Position numbers and translations under genes: made by a program. Source: Gammaproteobacteria bacterium (GTDB lineage Bacteria > Pseudomonadota > Gammaproteobacteria > Competibacterales > Competibacteraceae). From it: 64,000 bases of DNA. The notes below the pieces were generated by a model. The model searched no databases and was not told the origin of the DNA. It saw only the letters and a program-made list of their open reading frames with translations. The stretch spans positions 1 through 64,000 of the forward strand of contig JACKNF010000006.1 of assembly GCA_024234995.1 (NCBI GenBank), written 5' to 3'. Of this stretch, positions 46,466-56,146 are shown in pieces. Position 1 is the first letter of the stretch; the number at the start of each line of letters is the position of its first letter.

Positions 46466-46817
46466 ATCAGGAGCCACCAAACAATTTAGGCTCTGCCTGC
46501 TCTTCGCGGCGATCATGAGCATCCTTCTGGCCGGCTGTTATCCAATTACCCGCTCAAAAGGCGTGGTCAAAGATGAACAAGGACAGCCAGTGGCTCATGC
46601 AACGGTAAAAATCAGCGGCACGTCAGCCAAACCGGAAGAATTACAAACTCAACCAGATGGAACATTCGATTTTGGCACCGTCGAAGTGATTTCCCATCAA
46701 GACCCGATCGAGATCAAATTAACCGTTGAGAAGGAGGGATTTGACCGGTTCAGCAAACCGCTTATTTTCAATGCCAGCAACACAGATGAAATCATTTTGC
46801 ATCGATCGGCCCGCTGA
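46443..46817 (+). CDS. Lipoprotein with carboxypeptidase-regulatory-like domain
   Basis: A 124-residue protein with an N-terminal signal segment and lipobox LLAGC (about residues 26-30), so it is anchored in a membrane. The mature part (GVVKDEQGQPVAHATVKISG..., TQPDGTFDFGTV) has the pattern of carboxypeptidase-regulatory-like or transthyretin-like beta-sandwich domains. The ATG at 46443 is used; an upstream frame from 46320 runs inside the previous gene. It could be the partner or immunity-type companion of the overlapping HExxH protein, which is speculative. Confidence 0.6.
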   Translation: MSGKGLLESGATKQFRLCLLFAAIMSILLAGCYPITRSKGVVKDEQGQPVAHATVKISGTSAKPEELQTQPDGTFDFGTVEVISHQDPIEIKLTVEKEGFDRFSKPLIFNASNTDEIILHRSAR

Positions 46818-46900
46818 CTCTTTTGAAGTTTTTTGAGTCCATATTCTTGATCTACTTCATGGACAGCAAGAGCCTGCATATAGCCAGCCATCATTCAGTC

Positions 46901-46927
46901 CCCTCACCCCTGCCAAGAGGGTGAGGG
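46901..46927. repeat. Palindrome CCCTCACCC...GGGTGAGGG
   Basis: A perfect 9-bp inverted repeat with a 9-bp loop downstream of the lipoprotein gene. It is terminator-like in place but has no T-run, and it belongs to the scattered intergenic palindromes of this window. Confidence 0.45.
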
Positions 46928-47020
46928 CATGAATTTAACTCATTGAAAATGTTTAGCTTAACTATTAACAGCCTCCACCCGCTATGCTCACTCTGCAAAT
47001 AGATGGGAGATATTGTCATC

Positions 47021-47227
47021 ATGAATGCCGCGACTGAATACCCGGCTGGAAACCCCCAAGACCTGGCAGACCCCGTAATCCGAATTCCACGAGCGGCGGA
47101 TGCCCGGCTACTTTTGCATCATCAGGAAGCCAATCCACCCTTCATGGACGTGTTGCAAGACGTTTTGCCTGATGAAGAGGCCCGGCTGGCATACCTGAAT
47201 CACTTGGCCTGGCAAGCACGATCGTGA
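47021..47227 (+). CDS. Small hypothetical protein
   Basis: A 68-residue acidic, leucine-rich protein starting MNAATEYPAGNPQ, with a C-terminal helix (DEEARLAYLNHLAWQARS). There is no signal peptide or membrane segment. GGGAG lies 12 bp before the ATG at 47021; an in-frame ATG at 47003 is also possible. I do not recognise it. The following 290 bp to the GGDEF gene are A+T-rich and without a convincing gene. Confidence 0.45.
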   Translation: MNAATEYPAGNPQDLADPVIRIPRAADARLLLHHQEANPPFMDVLQDVLPDEEARLAYLNHLAWQARS

Positions 47228-47518
47228 GCAGCCACCACCATTTTGCCTCAAAAAGCAGGCATTTCTAGGATTTCAGATTATCAAAGCGTGTCCAAAAAGG
47301 TATATTTTTTTATGATATTAATCAATTAATTATATTGATATGTGACATTGTGTTCTGTCATCATAAATTTGTTAATGGATTTGCCGTTCTCCCGATGATG
47401 ATAATGATGTCCAATTGCGCCGCTTTGAGATTTCCCCAGCGGCATTACCTGAAAACAGCAAAATCATCAATCAACCTCCTTCTCTTCTATGTGCAACACC
47501 AGCAGTTGGTGCCTAACC

Positions 47519-48553
47519 ATGACGGTGATACTGACCATACTTGTGCTGGCGGTAATCATCCTGAGCGTACAGCAATTTTTGCGGAACATGGCGAAGCAGA
47601 CAGCCTTGCTCGCCGCACTGCGAAAGTCAGAGGCGGTGCTCGCTGAACAGGTTGACTTCAATCAGCAGGTGTTCGACTCCTCAAAGGCTCATCTGGCGGT
47701 CGTAGGTCCAGACGGCGTGATTTTAGCCATCAACACGGCATGGCGGCGTTTCGCCGAGGAAAATGGCGGAGGAGATGAAAGTATTTGGGGCGTGGGTGCC
47801 AGCTATTTCGTGCCCCATGCCGAGGGATGGAACGATGCAGCGCTGGTAGCGGAGGCATTCGAAGGCATCCGCAGCGTGCAAAACGGCCAATGCTCTTTTT
47901 TCAACCTGGAGTATCCATGCCATGTTCCAGGCAATGAAAAACGCTGGTTCGTCATGCATGTGGCACCGTTGCAGAAAAAAGCCGGCGCGGTCCTTATCTC
48001 CCATACCAACATCACCCCGCTTAAACTTCTCCAAGAAACTCTGCAACAACAAGCCACTACGGACACACTAACCGGCATCTTCAACCGTCGTTATTTCCTC
48101 GAATTATCACAGGAGGAGCTGAAACGCGCAGTCCGGCTTAAACACCCGCTGGCAATAGCCTTAATTGATATCGATCATTTTAAATACATCAATGACAGCT
48201 ATGGCCATTCAATAGGCGATCAAGTATTGGTAGCGTTCACGCAAATCTGCCAGAAAAATATCCGCGAAATCGACCTATTCGCACGCATCGGCGGCGACGA
48301 ATTTGTCGTGCTTCTGCCCGGAGCAAGCCGCGAACTGGCTCATGAAGTCATGGAGCGTGTCCGCCGGATTCTAGAACTCCTGCCGATTAACTGCGGCAGC
48401 AAACCGGTTTTAATCACCATCAGTGTGGGTATTGCCAGTTTAGCCAGCGAACAAGAAACCCTAGATGAGCTGCTTATCCGTGCTGATCAAGCCTTGTATC
48501 TGGCAAAAGGACAAGGCAGAAACCATGTATCCTTGGAACAGGAGTTGCTGTGA
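47519..48553 (+). CDS. PAS-GGDEF diguanylate cyclase, membrane-anchored
   Basis: This makes cyclic di-GMP from two GTP. An N-terminal membrane helix (about 2-22) is followed by a short coiled coil, a PAS-like sensor domain (about 45-165) and a GGDEF domain (about 185-344). The active loop is GGDEF in ARIGGDEFVVLL, and an RxxD inhibitory site (REID) lies exactly five residues before it, so product inhibition is likely. An ATG at 47489 adds ten residues; neither start has a clear Shine-Dalgarno site. Confidence 0.83.
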   Translation: MTVILTILVLAVIILSVQQFLRNMAKQTALLAALRKSEAVLAEQVDFNQQVFDSSKAHLAVVGPDGVILAINTAWRRFAEENGGGDESIWGVGASYFVPHAEGWNDAALVAEAFEGIRSVQNGQCSFFNLEYPCHVPGNEKRWFVMHVAPLQKKAGAVLISHTNITPLKLLQETLQQQATTDTLTGIFNRRYFLELSQEELKRAVRLKHPLAIALIDIDHFKYINDSYGHSIGDQVLVAFTQICQKNIREIDLFARIGGDEFVVLLPGASRELAHEVMERVRRILELLPINCGSKPVLITISVGIASLASEQETLDELLIRADQALYLAKGQGRNHVSLEQELL

Positions 48554-48884
48554 TCTAATTTGAAGATTTGCTGGCATTCCCTTCTTCGATCACGCTTTAT
48601 GAATCAAAGAGGCATCTCCCCCGCCCCGCAATTTTCCCATATCGGGCCAAATTGAACGGCCACTGCCAAATTTCGCCACATTATTCACCGCAAAAGGTAA
48701 CCCATGAGCCGTTAGTGGCGGGTTGTGTTCAAGAAAGGGCCAAAATGGGCATTTCATTGAATATGAATAACCCATTAATTATATTAATAATATTTTTTGA
48801 ATCTCGTTTAAAAAGCTAGGCATAGGGGTTGCAGTGCAGCATTCACTATGACGTTCTCAAACAATCGAAACCCCGGAGCCTATA
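48554..48884. other. Non-coding stretch
   Basis: A 331-bp gap between the cyclase gene and a tiny ORF. An 83-codon frame runs through part of it but has no ribosome binding site and no protein-like pattern. Nothing else recognisable is seen; the segment around 48755-48815 is very A+T-rich and could hold a promoter. Confidence 0.4.
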
Positions 48885-49061
48885 ATGATGAATACGTCAA
48901 TCCCTCGCAAACACTCCATCGTACTGGCTCTCTCAATCATTTTGGCTATTGCATCCTACTGGATTCCACTCCCGCGTGAATCTCATGACCCGCAAACCGG
49001 AATATCAAGCGCAGAAAAGCAGGCCTTTGTTAACTCAAAAAGTTTTTTAGCGACGCATTAA
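48885..49061 (+). CDS. Small single-helix membrane protein (58 residues)
   Basis: A short frame starting at ATG 48885 with GGAG six bases upstream. It encodes a basic N-terminus (IPRKHS), one hydrophobic helix (about 11-28, IVLALSIILAIASYWIPL) and a hydrophilic tail ending FLATH. The ribosome binding site and helix make it a plausible real gene, but no family is recognised. Confidence 0.4.
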   Translation: MMNTSIPRKHSIVLALSIILAIASYWIPLPRESHDPQTGISSAEKQAFVNSKSFLATH

Positions 49062-49216
49062 CATCCGCATGCAATGCAAATTATCGCGTTTGATGGCTTG
49101 ATAGTGACCCGGCGGATTGCTGCGATGTATCGCTAATAGATGGGTCGCCGTTCAGCTCTACCACCCAAGCCATCCCTGCAACGATAGAGAGAATCTTACA
49201 AAGCAATGGATTGTTT

Positions 49217-49241
49217 GGCTCCCTCTCCGTAGAAGGGAGCC
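49217..49241. repeat. Palindrome GGCTCCCT...AGGGAGCC
   Basis: An 8-bp perfect inverted repeat with a 9-bp loop in the gap between the tiny ORF and the tRNA-Asn terminator. It belongs to the same class as the other intergenic palindromes. Confidence 0.4.
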
Positions 49242-49279
49242 AGGAAAAGGGGGTAAACGCTTACTGAACAACAGGCAAG

Positions 49280-49310
49280 AAAAAAGGGTTAGGTGAATAC
49301 CTAACCCTTT
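49280..49310 (-). terminator. Intrinsic terminator of tRNA-Asn
   Basis: On the minus strand a stem AAAGGGTTAGGT / ACCTAACCCTTT closes a four-base loop and runs into TTT, beginning eight bases after the tRNA 3' end. This is a good rho-independent terminator. Confidence 0.8.
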
Positions 49311-49318
49311 ACGTCATT

Positions 49319-49394
<76 letters not shown>

Positions 49395-49443
49395 ATTGAG
49401 ACGGGGGATTTTATGGTGCCTCGATGACGCTGTCAATCCCTTA

Positions 49444-50628
49444 TCAACCCGTAACCATCCGGCCAATCCGTTCTAGCGCCTTGACCAAGTTATCCATACT
49501 GGTAGCGAACGAAATCCGCGCACAACCTTCCGCGCCAAACGCTGAACCCGGCACCACCGCAACCCCTGCTCCGCTTAACAACTGTTCCGCAAAAGCAATG
49601 TCATTGGCTAAACCCATCCGCTGGATGACCTTTTGGAAACTTGGGAAGGAGTAAAACGTCCCGTCCGCCGGCGCCACTTCCACCCCATCCATCGCCTTCA
49701 GGGTGGCGTAAACATAATCGTGGCGCTCTTTAAACGCCTTGGTCATCACCGCCACACAGGACTGATCACCATTCAGCGCTGCTTCCGCGGCAACCTGCGA
49801 AATCGATGTTGGATTGGACGTGCTCTGCGACTGGATATTGGTCATCGCGGTGATCAAATCCTTCGGGCCACCGCAGTAACCGATACGCCAGCCCGTCATC
49901 GAATACACCTTAGATACACCGTTTAGCACAATCGTCCGGTCGTACAGATCCGGGCAGACATTGAGAATGTTATAGAATTTCTCTCCGGTCCATAGAATGT
50001 GCTCGTACATATCATCTGTAGCGATGTACACCTGCGGATGGCGGCGCAGCACCTCGCCCAATGCCGTCAGTTCCGCCGCGCTGTAGGCGATGCCCGTCGG
50101 ATTGGAAGGACTGTTAATGACCAGCAACCGGGTGCGCGGGGTGATCGCAGCATCCAATTGCGCCGGGGTGATCTTGAAATGTTGCTCAACACCCGCTTCG
50201 ACAATCACCGGCGTACCATCGGCCAGCAGCACCATGTCAGGATACGATACCCAATACGGCGCCGGGATAATCACCTCGTCGCCATTGTTCAATAATGCCT
50301 GGGCTAAGTTATAGAAGCTTTGCTTCCCGCCACAGGAAACCAGAATCTGCTTAGGCTCGTAGCTCAGGCCATTATCGCGCTGAAACTTGGCGATGATGGC
50401 CTTTTTTAACCCGGCTGTGCCGTCCACCGGCGTGTATTTGGTGAAACCCGCCTGAATGGCCTTGATCGCTGCTTCCTTGATGAAATCCGGGGTATCAAAA
50501 TCTGGCTCGCCCGCCCCTAGGCCAATCACATCCTTACCGGCAGCCTTCAGTTCATTGGCCTTGGCGGTGACCGCCAACGTTGGCGAGGGCTTAATGCGTT
50601 GTACACGTTCGGAAAGCGGGGTGTTCAC
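49444..50628 (-). CDS. Aspartate aminotransferase-type PLP enzyme (class I/II)
   Basis: This is a fold-type I aminotransferase of 394 residues that exchanges amino groups between aspartate (or a related amino acid) and 2-oxoglutarate. Visible sites are GLGAGEPDFDTP near the N-terminus, INSPSNPTG at about 171-179, the PLP lysine in NGVSKVYSMTGWRIGY, and RISFATS near the C-terminus for carboxylate binding. The GTG at 50628 has AGGAG six bases upstream and gives the normal family start VNTPLSERVQ; a start at 50694 adds 22 unlikely residues. The exact substrate range is not settled by sequence. Confidence 0.88.
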   Translation of the reverse strand: MNTPLSERVQRIKPSPTLAVTAKANELKAAGKDVIGLGAGEPDFDTPDFIKEAAIKAIQAGFTKYTPVDGTAGLKKAIIAKFQRDNGLSYEPKQILVSCGGKQSFYNLAQALLNNGDEVIIPAPYWVSYPDMVLLADGTPVIVEAGVEQHFKITPAQLDAAITPRTRLLVINSPSNPTGIAYSAAELTALGEVLRRHPQVYIATDDMYEHILWTGEKFYNILNVCPDLYDRTIVLNGVSKVYSMTGWRIGYCGGPKDLITAMTNIQSQSTSNPTSISQVAAEAALNGDQSCVAVMTKAFKERHDYVYATLKAMDGVEVAPADGTFYSFPSFQKVIQRMGLANDIAFAEQLLSGAGVAVVPGSAFGAEGCARISFATSMDNLVKALERIGRMVTG

Positions 50629-50738
50629 GACGGACTCCTGGACAATATTTTTGAGATAATGATTGGGCTGAATATGTTGAACATCAGAACTCAACCCAGT
50701 GTCGGATAATACTGGAAATTCCGCCCGGTCAAAATCCC

Positions 50739-52751
50739 ATGCGAACTTGCAAACCTTTTACGCTCCAAGCCTCTTTTCAACCAGCCGGTGACCAGCCGGA
50801 GGCTATTCGCAGCTTGGTGGCTGGCTTAAATGATGGTTTGGCGCACCAAACCCTGCTCGGCGTCACCGGTAGCGGCAAAACGTTTACCATCGCCAACGTA
50901 ATTACCGCTGTGCAGCGCCCGGCCCTCCTATTGGCGCCCAATAAAACGCTAGCGGCGCAACTGTATGGCGAGATGAAGGCGTTTTTCCCTGAAAATGCCG
51001 TGGAATACTTTGTTTCTTATTACGATTACTACCAGCCGGAAGCCTACGTGCCGTCCTCCGACACCTATATTGAGAAAGACGCTTCGATCAACGAACACAT
51101 CGAACAAATGCGGCTGTCGGCGACCAAGGCGATTCTGGAGCGCCCCGATACCATTATCGTCGCGACCGTGTCGGCGATTTATGGCTTAGGCGACCCTGAG
51201 TGGTACATGAAAATGCTCCTGCATCTGGTGCGCGGCGAAAAAACCGGCCAACGCGCCATTCTGCGCCGGCTGGCGGATTTGCAATACACCCGCAATGATC
51301 TGGAATTAGCGCGCGGAACTTTCCGGGTGCGTGGCGAGGTGATCGATATCCATCCGGCCGAATCCGATCAGGAAGCCTTGCGTGTGGAATTGTTCGACGA
51401 TGAAATCGAATCGCTGTCGCTGTTCGATCCACTCACCGGTCACGTCCTGCGTAAAGTACCGCGCTACACCGTTTATCCGAAGACGCACTACGTCACCCCC
51501 CGGGAACAGCTCTTACAGGCCGTTGGCCAGATCAAGGATGAATTGCAAGAACAGCTGGCCGGACTCCACGCCGCAGGCAAACTGCTAGAAGCGCAGCGAT
51601 TGGAACAACGGGTCCGGTTCGACCTGGAGATGATCCTGGAACTGGGCTATTGCAGCGGCATCGAGAATTATTCCCGTTACCTGTCCGGCCGCGAGGCAGG
51701 AGAGCCACCGCCGACCCTGTTTGATTACCTGCCGCCGGAGGCGCTGATCTTCATTGATGAAAGCCACGTCACCGTACCACAGCTGGGGGCGATGTACCGG
51801 GGTGACCGCTCGCGCAAGGAAACGCTGGTCAGCTACGGATTCCGGCTGCCGTCGGCGCTGGATAACCGGCCCCTGCGTTTCGATGAATTCGAGCGGTTGA
51901 GCGGCCAGACCCTCTTCATTTCCGCCACTCCTGGCCCCTATGAATGCGAACACGCCGGGGAAGCCGTAGTAGAGCAGGTCGTGCGGCCCACCGGCCTGGT
52001 GGACCCAGATGTTGAAGTACGGCCCGCTTTGCATCAAGTCGACGATTTATTGGGGGAAATCCGCGAGCGGGCAAATCGCCAGGAACGGGTGCTGGTCACC
52101 ACCCTGACCAAGCGCATGGCGGAAGATCTGACCGGTTATCTCGCTGAAAATGGAGTCAAGGTGCGCTACCTGCATGCGGACATCGACACGGTGGAACGGG
52201 TCGAGATCATCCGCGACCTGCGGCTGGGCCAGTTCGATGTCCTGGTCGGCATCAATCTGCTGCGGGAAGGGCTGGATCTACCGGAAGTATCGCTGGTGGC
52301 GATTCTCGATGCCGATAAGGAAGGCTTTCTGCGCTCGGACCGGTCATTGATTCAGACCATTGGCCGCGCCGCCCGCCACCTGCGCGGTAAGGCGATTTTA
52401 TACGCCGATCAGATCACCGGCTCGATGCGCCGGGCACTGGATGAAACCGGGCGGCGGCGCGCCAAACAGCGAGCATATAATGAAACACATGGCATCACCC
52501 CGCGCGGTATCCAAAAGGCCGTCGCCGATATTCTGGAAGGCGCTTATCCCGGTGCTCCGATCCCAGCAGCACAGTATGCCCAGGTTGCCGAGGAAACCGC
52601 CGCCTACGCCCGCGAATCACCAGCCGTTCTAGCCAAGAAGATCAAGCAATTGGAACAGCTCATGTATCGTCATGCCCGTAATCTGGAATTCGAGGACGCA
52701 GCGAAACTGCGCGATGAAATCCAGCGCATCCGCCAGTTTGGGTGGGGATAG
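50739..52751 (+). CDS. uvrB: UvrABC excision nuclease subunit B
   Basis: This DNA-repair helicase-like subunit receives damaged DNA from UvrA and recruits UvrC. Its 670 residues are the family length. Walker A is GVTGSGKT (41-48), and the beta-hairpin region is FVSYYDYYQPEAYVPSSDTYIEKD in outline. DEAD-like IFIDESHVT and the helicase motif INLLREGLDLPEVSLVAILDADKEGFLRS follow, then QTIGRAARH, and a UVR domain at the C-terminus ends the protein. It is divergent from the aminotransferase gene. Confidence 0.97.
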   Translation: MRTCKPFTLQASFQPAGDQPEAIRSLVAGLNDGLAHQTLLGVTGSGKTFTIANVITAVQRPALLLAPNKTLAAQLYGEMKAFFPENAVEYFVSYYDYYQPEAYVPSSDTYIEKDASINEHIEQMRLSATKAILERPDTIIVATVSAIYGLGDPEWYMKMLLHLVRGEKTGQRAILRRLADLQYTRNDLELARGTFRVRGEVIDIHPAESDQEALRVELFDDEIESLSLFDPLTGHVLRKVPRYTVYPKTHYVTPREQLLQAVGQIKDELQEQLAGLHAAGKLLEAQRLEQRVRFDLEMILELGYCSGIENYSRYLSGREAGEPPPTLFDYLPPEALIFIDESHVTVPQLGAMYRGDRSRKETLVSYGFRLPSALDNRPLRFDEFERLSGQTLFISATPGPYECEHAGEAVVEQVVRPTGLVDPDVEVRPALHQVDDLLGEIRERANRQERVLVTTLTKRMAEDLTGYLAENGVKVRYLHADIDTVERVEIIRDLRLGQFDVLVGINLLREGLDLPEVSLVAILDADKEGFLRSDRSLIQTIGRAARHLRGKAILYADQITGSMRRALDETGRRRAKQRAYNETHGITPRGIQKAVADILEGAYPGAPIPAAQYAQVAEETAAYARESPAVLAKKIKQLEQLMYRHARNLEFEDAAKLRDEIQRIRQFGWG

Positions 52752-52839
52752 CGGGGATATGCCGGGTTTTTATCCTGAAATCGCGCTGCTGGCTTGCCCA
52801 TCGGCGGAAAATCCTTATACTTATGCCTCTCCCTCCCGT

Positions 52840-52925
52840 GCCGGGGTGGCGGAATGGTAGACGCAGTGGACTCAAAATCCACCGGTAGCGATACCGTGAG
52901 AGTTCGAGTCTCTCTCCCGGCACCA
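52840..52925 (+). tRNA. tRNA-Leu (anticodon CAA)
   Basis: An 86-base tRNA with the long variable arm of leucine tRNAs: acceptor GCCGGGG / TCCCGGC (one G-U pair), anticodon loop CTCAAAA giving CAA, T-arm GTTCGAGTC, discriminator A and encoded CCA. Confidence 0.94.
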
Positions 52926-52984
52926 AACTTCTTCAGTCGTTTATGGTTGCATTCCTGCTATGCAGCCGTTCACCGATCTAAAAT

Positions 52985-55891
52985 ATGACCCATCCAGCCT
53001 TTCAGCACCTGCGTAGCCATCCTGTTCCCGCTCTGCGACTGGAATTCCAGGAATACCGCCATATCATTACCGGCGCCCGGCATATCCACCTCGCTGCTGA
53101 CGACCCGCACAATGCCTTCATGGTCGCATTCCTGACCGTGCCGCAGGACTCTACCGGCGTCGCTCACATCCTTGAACACACTACCCTGTGCGGCAGCCAG
53201 CGGTATCCGGTGCGCGATCCCTTCTTTATGATGATCCGCCGGTCGCTCAACACCTTCATGAACGCTTTCACCAGCAGTGACTGGACCGCCTATCCATTTG
53301 CCAGCCAAAATAAAAAGGACTTCAACAACCTGTTGGATGTCTATCTGGACGCCGCATTCTTTCCATTGCTGGATGCGCGTGACTTCGCCCAGGAAGGCCA
53401 CCGGCTGGAATTTGCTCAACCCGGCGATCCACACTCAGAATTGCTATTTAAGGGTGTGGTGTTCAACGAAATGAAGGGCGCGCTCAGTTCGCCTGTGCAG
53501 CGGCTTGGACAAGATTTACAGCAACGGATATTCCCGGCCACCACCTATCATTACAACAGCGGCGGTGACCCTGAGGCGATTCCCAATCTTACCTATGAGC
53601 AGCTCAAAGCCTTTCACGCGCGCCACTACCACCCCTCGAACGCCATCTTCCTGACCTACGGCGATATTCCCGTTACCGAACACCAGGAACACTTCGAGAC
53701 GCAAGCCCTCAACCGCTTCCAGCCCCTGACGCTGGATTTAGCCATTCCTGATGAGCACCGCTATTCTGCGCCGGTCACCGCTCTCACCCATTATCCCTTA
53801 GACGGGGTTGAAGACCTCAGTAACCAGACCCATATTGTACTGGGCTGGCTGCTCGGGCCGGTTACCGACCCCCTGGCGACGTTACGGGCACGCTTGCTAA
53901 GCGACGTGCTGCTCGATAACAGCAGTTCGCCTTTGCGCAACGCTCTGGAAACCTCGGAGCTGGGCACGGCACCCTCGCCACTGTGCGGTTTCGATACCTC
54001 GACCCGCGAAGCCACCTTTGTCTGCGGGCTGGAAGGCTCCAACCCTGAGCACGCCGAAGCGGTCGAAACCTTGGTGTGTAAGGTACTGCAACACGCCGCG
54101 GCGGAGGGCGTACCGCAAGAAGCGATAGATGCTGCTCTGCATCAACTGGAATTGAGCGAACGGGAAATCACCGGCGACGGTTTTCCTTACGGCTTGCATC
54201 TGCTGCTAGAAGCACTGACTCCGGCCATTCATGGCGCCGATCCTCTGCCAGCGCTGGACAGCGGCCCCTTGCTGGAGCAATTGCGGCTGGAAAGCCTCGA
54301 CGCCGGTTTCATCCCCCGCCTGGTCCGCACACTGCTGCTGGATAACCCGCACCGGGTACGGCTCACCATGGCTCCAGACGCGGAACTGAGCATGAAACAG
54401 GCCGCAGCGGAGCGCGAACGGCTAGCCGCGATCCGCATGGCGCTAACCGAAGCCGGCCAGATCCGCATTGCCGAACAGACACGCATTCTGGCCGAACGCC
54501 AGCAACACCAGGATGACCCTGAACTGTTACCCAAGGTGGGTTTGGAAGATGTGCCGCCTGAGTTGAAGATCGCTGAGGGCGTCACTCGTCCGGTCGGCAA
54601 TCTGCCCGCTACCTGGTACGCCCAGGGCACGAATGGCATGGTTTACCTGCAAGCCATTCTCGACCTGCCAGCACTGGACGCCGAGGATGTGGATCTGCTG
54701 CCGCTATTTTGCGCCTGTTTGAGTGAAGTCGGCAGCGCGAACCGTGACTATCGCACCACCCAAGCCCGCCAAGCAGCGGTCACCGGCGGCATCAGCGCCC
54801 GTGCCAGTGTCCGCGGCGGGGTGGACGACGTGCATCAAGTCAAAGGCGTCATGGTGCTGGCAGGTAAGGCGCTGGCCCGTCATCATGCCGCTCTCTCCGA
54901 ATTGCTGCGGGAAACCCTGACCTGTGCCCGTTTCGACGAGTTACCGCGCCTGCGGGAACTGGTGGCCCAGATGCGCGCGCACCGTGAGGAGGCGATTACC
55001 GATCATGGCCACATGCTTGCGCTCACTGCCGCCAGCGCCAATCTCAGTCCTGTTGCAGCGCTTAGCCATCGCTGGGACGGCTTACAGGGCTTAAAAGATC
55101 TCAAGACGCTCGATGAAGCGTTGGATAACCCTGAGGCACTGGCTGACTTCGCTGCCCGGCTGGAGCGGCTACGCGACCGGCTGCACAGCGTGCCCCGGCA
55201 ACTGCTGGTGGTTAGCGAAGCCGGACAGCAGGACGATATCGCCGCAGCGCTGGCGGCCCATGGGTGGGATGACGCAACGATACCTGTCGAACCGTTTACC
55301 CTTACTGTACCGGAGGTATCGCCGCCCCGGCAGGGCTTCAGCGTCAACACCCAAGTCAATTTCTGCGCCAAAGCCTATCCCACCGTTGCCCCCAATCATC
55401 CTGACGCCCCGGCGCTGCAAGTCCTGGGTGATTTCTTGCGCAACGGTTATCTGCATCGAGCCATCCGCGAACAAGGCGGCGCTTACGGCGGCGGCGCTGG
55501 CTACCACCCTGACAGCGGTACATTCCGCTTTTATTCCTACCGTGATCCCCGGTTAGCCGGCACGCTGGCTGACTTTGATCAAGCGCTGGATTGGCTGCAA
55601 ACAAATCAGCATCCTGCTCAGACCCTGGAAGAAGCTATTCTTGGCGTCATTGCTGGCATCGACAAGCCCGGCTCCCCCGCGGGCGAAGCCATCAGCGCCT
55701 TCTTTGGCGCCTTCTTTGGCCGCACCCCGGAGCAGCGCCGCGCCTACCGGCAACGGGTATTGACCGTCACTCTGGACGACCTGCAACGCGTTGCAGCGAC
55801 CTACCTGCGACCGGAACAGGCCCGTTGCGCTGTGCTCAGTGATGGACGGACGCTGATGAAGCACCAGGATCTGGCTATCGTAGCGATCTGA
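52985..55891 (+). CDS. Presequence-protease-like M16C metallopeptidase
   Basis: A 968-residue zinc peptidase of the M16C/PreP family that degrades peptides up to about 70 residues within a closed chamber. The inverted zinc motif HxxEH is H61-E64-H65 in VAHILEHTTLCGS, and the distal Glu lies in the VVFNEMKGALSS region. The C-terminal half carries the conserved second-lobe pattern with GGAYGGGAGY near 835-844. No signal peptide is seen, so it is cytoplasmic. It follows tRNA-Leu by 59 bp. Confidence 0.92.
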   Translation: MTHPAFQHLRSHPVPALRLEFQEYRHIITGARHIHLAADDPHNAFMVAFLTVPQDSTGVAHILEHTTLCGSQRYPVRDPFFMMIRRSLNTFMNAFTSSDWTAYPFASQNKKDFNNLLDVYLDAAFFPLLDARDFAQEGHRLEFAQPGDPHSELLFKGVVFNEMKGALSSPVQRLGQDLQQRIFPATTYHYNSGGDPEAIPNLTYEQLKAFHARHYHPSNAIFLTYGDIPVTEHQEHFETQALNRFQPLTLDLAIPDEHRYSAPVTALTHYPLDGVEDLSNQTHIVLGWLLGPVTDPLATLRARLLSDVLLDNSSSPLRNALETSELGTAPSPLCGFDTSTREATFVCGLEGSNPEHAEAVETLVCKVLQHAAAEGVPQEAIDAALHQLELSEREITGDGFPYGLHLLLEALTPAIHGADPLPALDSGPLLEQLRLESLDAGFIPRLVRTLLLDNPHRVRLTMAPDAELSMKQAAAERERLAAIRMALTEAGQIRIAEQTRILAERQQHQDDPELLPKVGLEDVPPELKIAEGVTRPVGNLPATWYAQGTNGMVYLQAILDLPALDAEDVDLLPLFCACLSEVGSANRDYRTTQARQAAVTGGISARASVRGGVDDVHQVKGVMVLAGKALARHHAALSELLRETLTCARFDELPRLRELVAQMRAHREEAITDHGHMLALTAASANLSPVAALSHRWDGLQGLKDLKTLDEALDNPEALADFAARLERLRDRLHSVPRQLLVVSEAGQQDDIAAALAAHGWDDATIPVEPFTLTVPEVSPPRQGFSVNTQVNFCAKAYPTVAPNHPDAPALQVLGDFLRNGYLHRAIREQGGAYGGGAGYHPDSGTFRFYSYRDPRLAGTLADFDQALDWLQTNQHPAQTLEEAILGVIAGIDKPGSPAGEAISAFFGAFFGRTPEQRRAYRQRVLTVTLDDLQRVAATYLRPEQARCAVLSDGRTLMKHQDLAIVAI

Positions 55892-56146
55892 AACGCCTTA
55901 ACAGGAGCGGCTTCCACTGTTGCTAGCACGGCTTGTGCTTAGGTTTTCAGACCGTGGGTAGCCATTGCCGTTACGTAGCCTTCATGCCGCTGGCGGCCAG
56001 TGGCGCTGGCTGCTCCATGGATAAAGGCAATCCGCCGATAACCTTTTTAACATGGATTCCGTTTATTATTAACTGTAAGTCAACAGGTTAATCTCATTTT
56101 GAGACAAATTCAGTGACGGCTTGCAAGATTGATGGGTGTAAGCCAC

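Noticed and set aside
48568..48819. 83-codon frame after the PAS-GGDEF gene
   Set aside because: No ribosome binding site, no family pattern, and it runs through an A+T-rich non-coding stretch.
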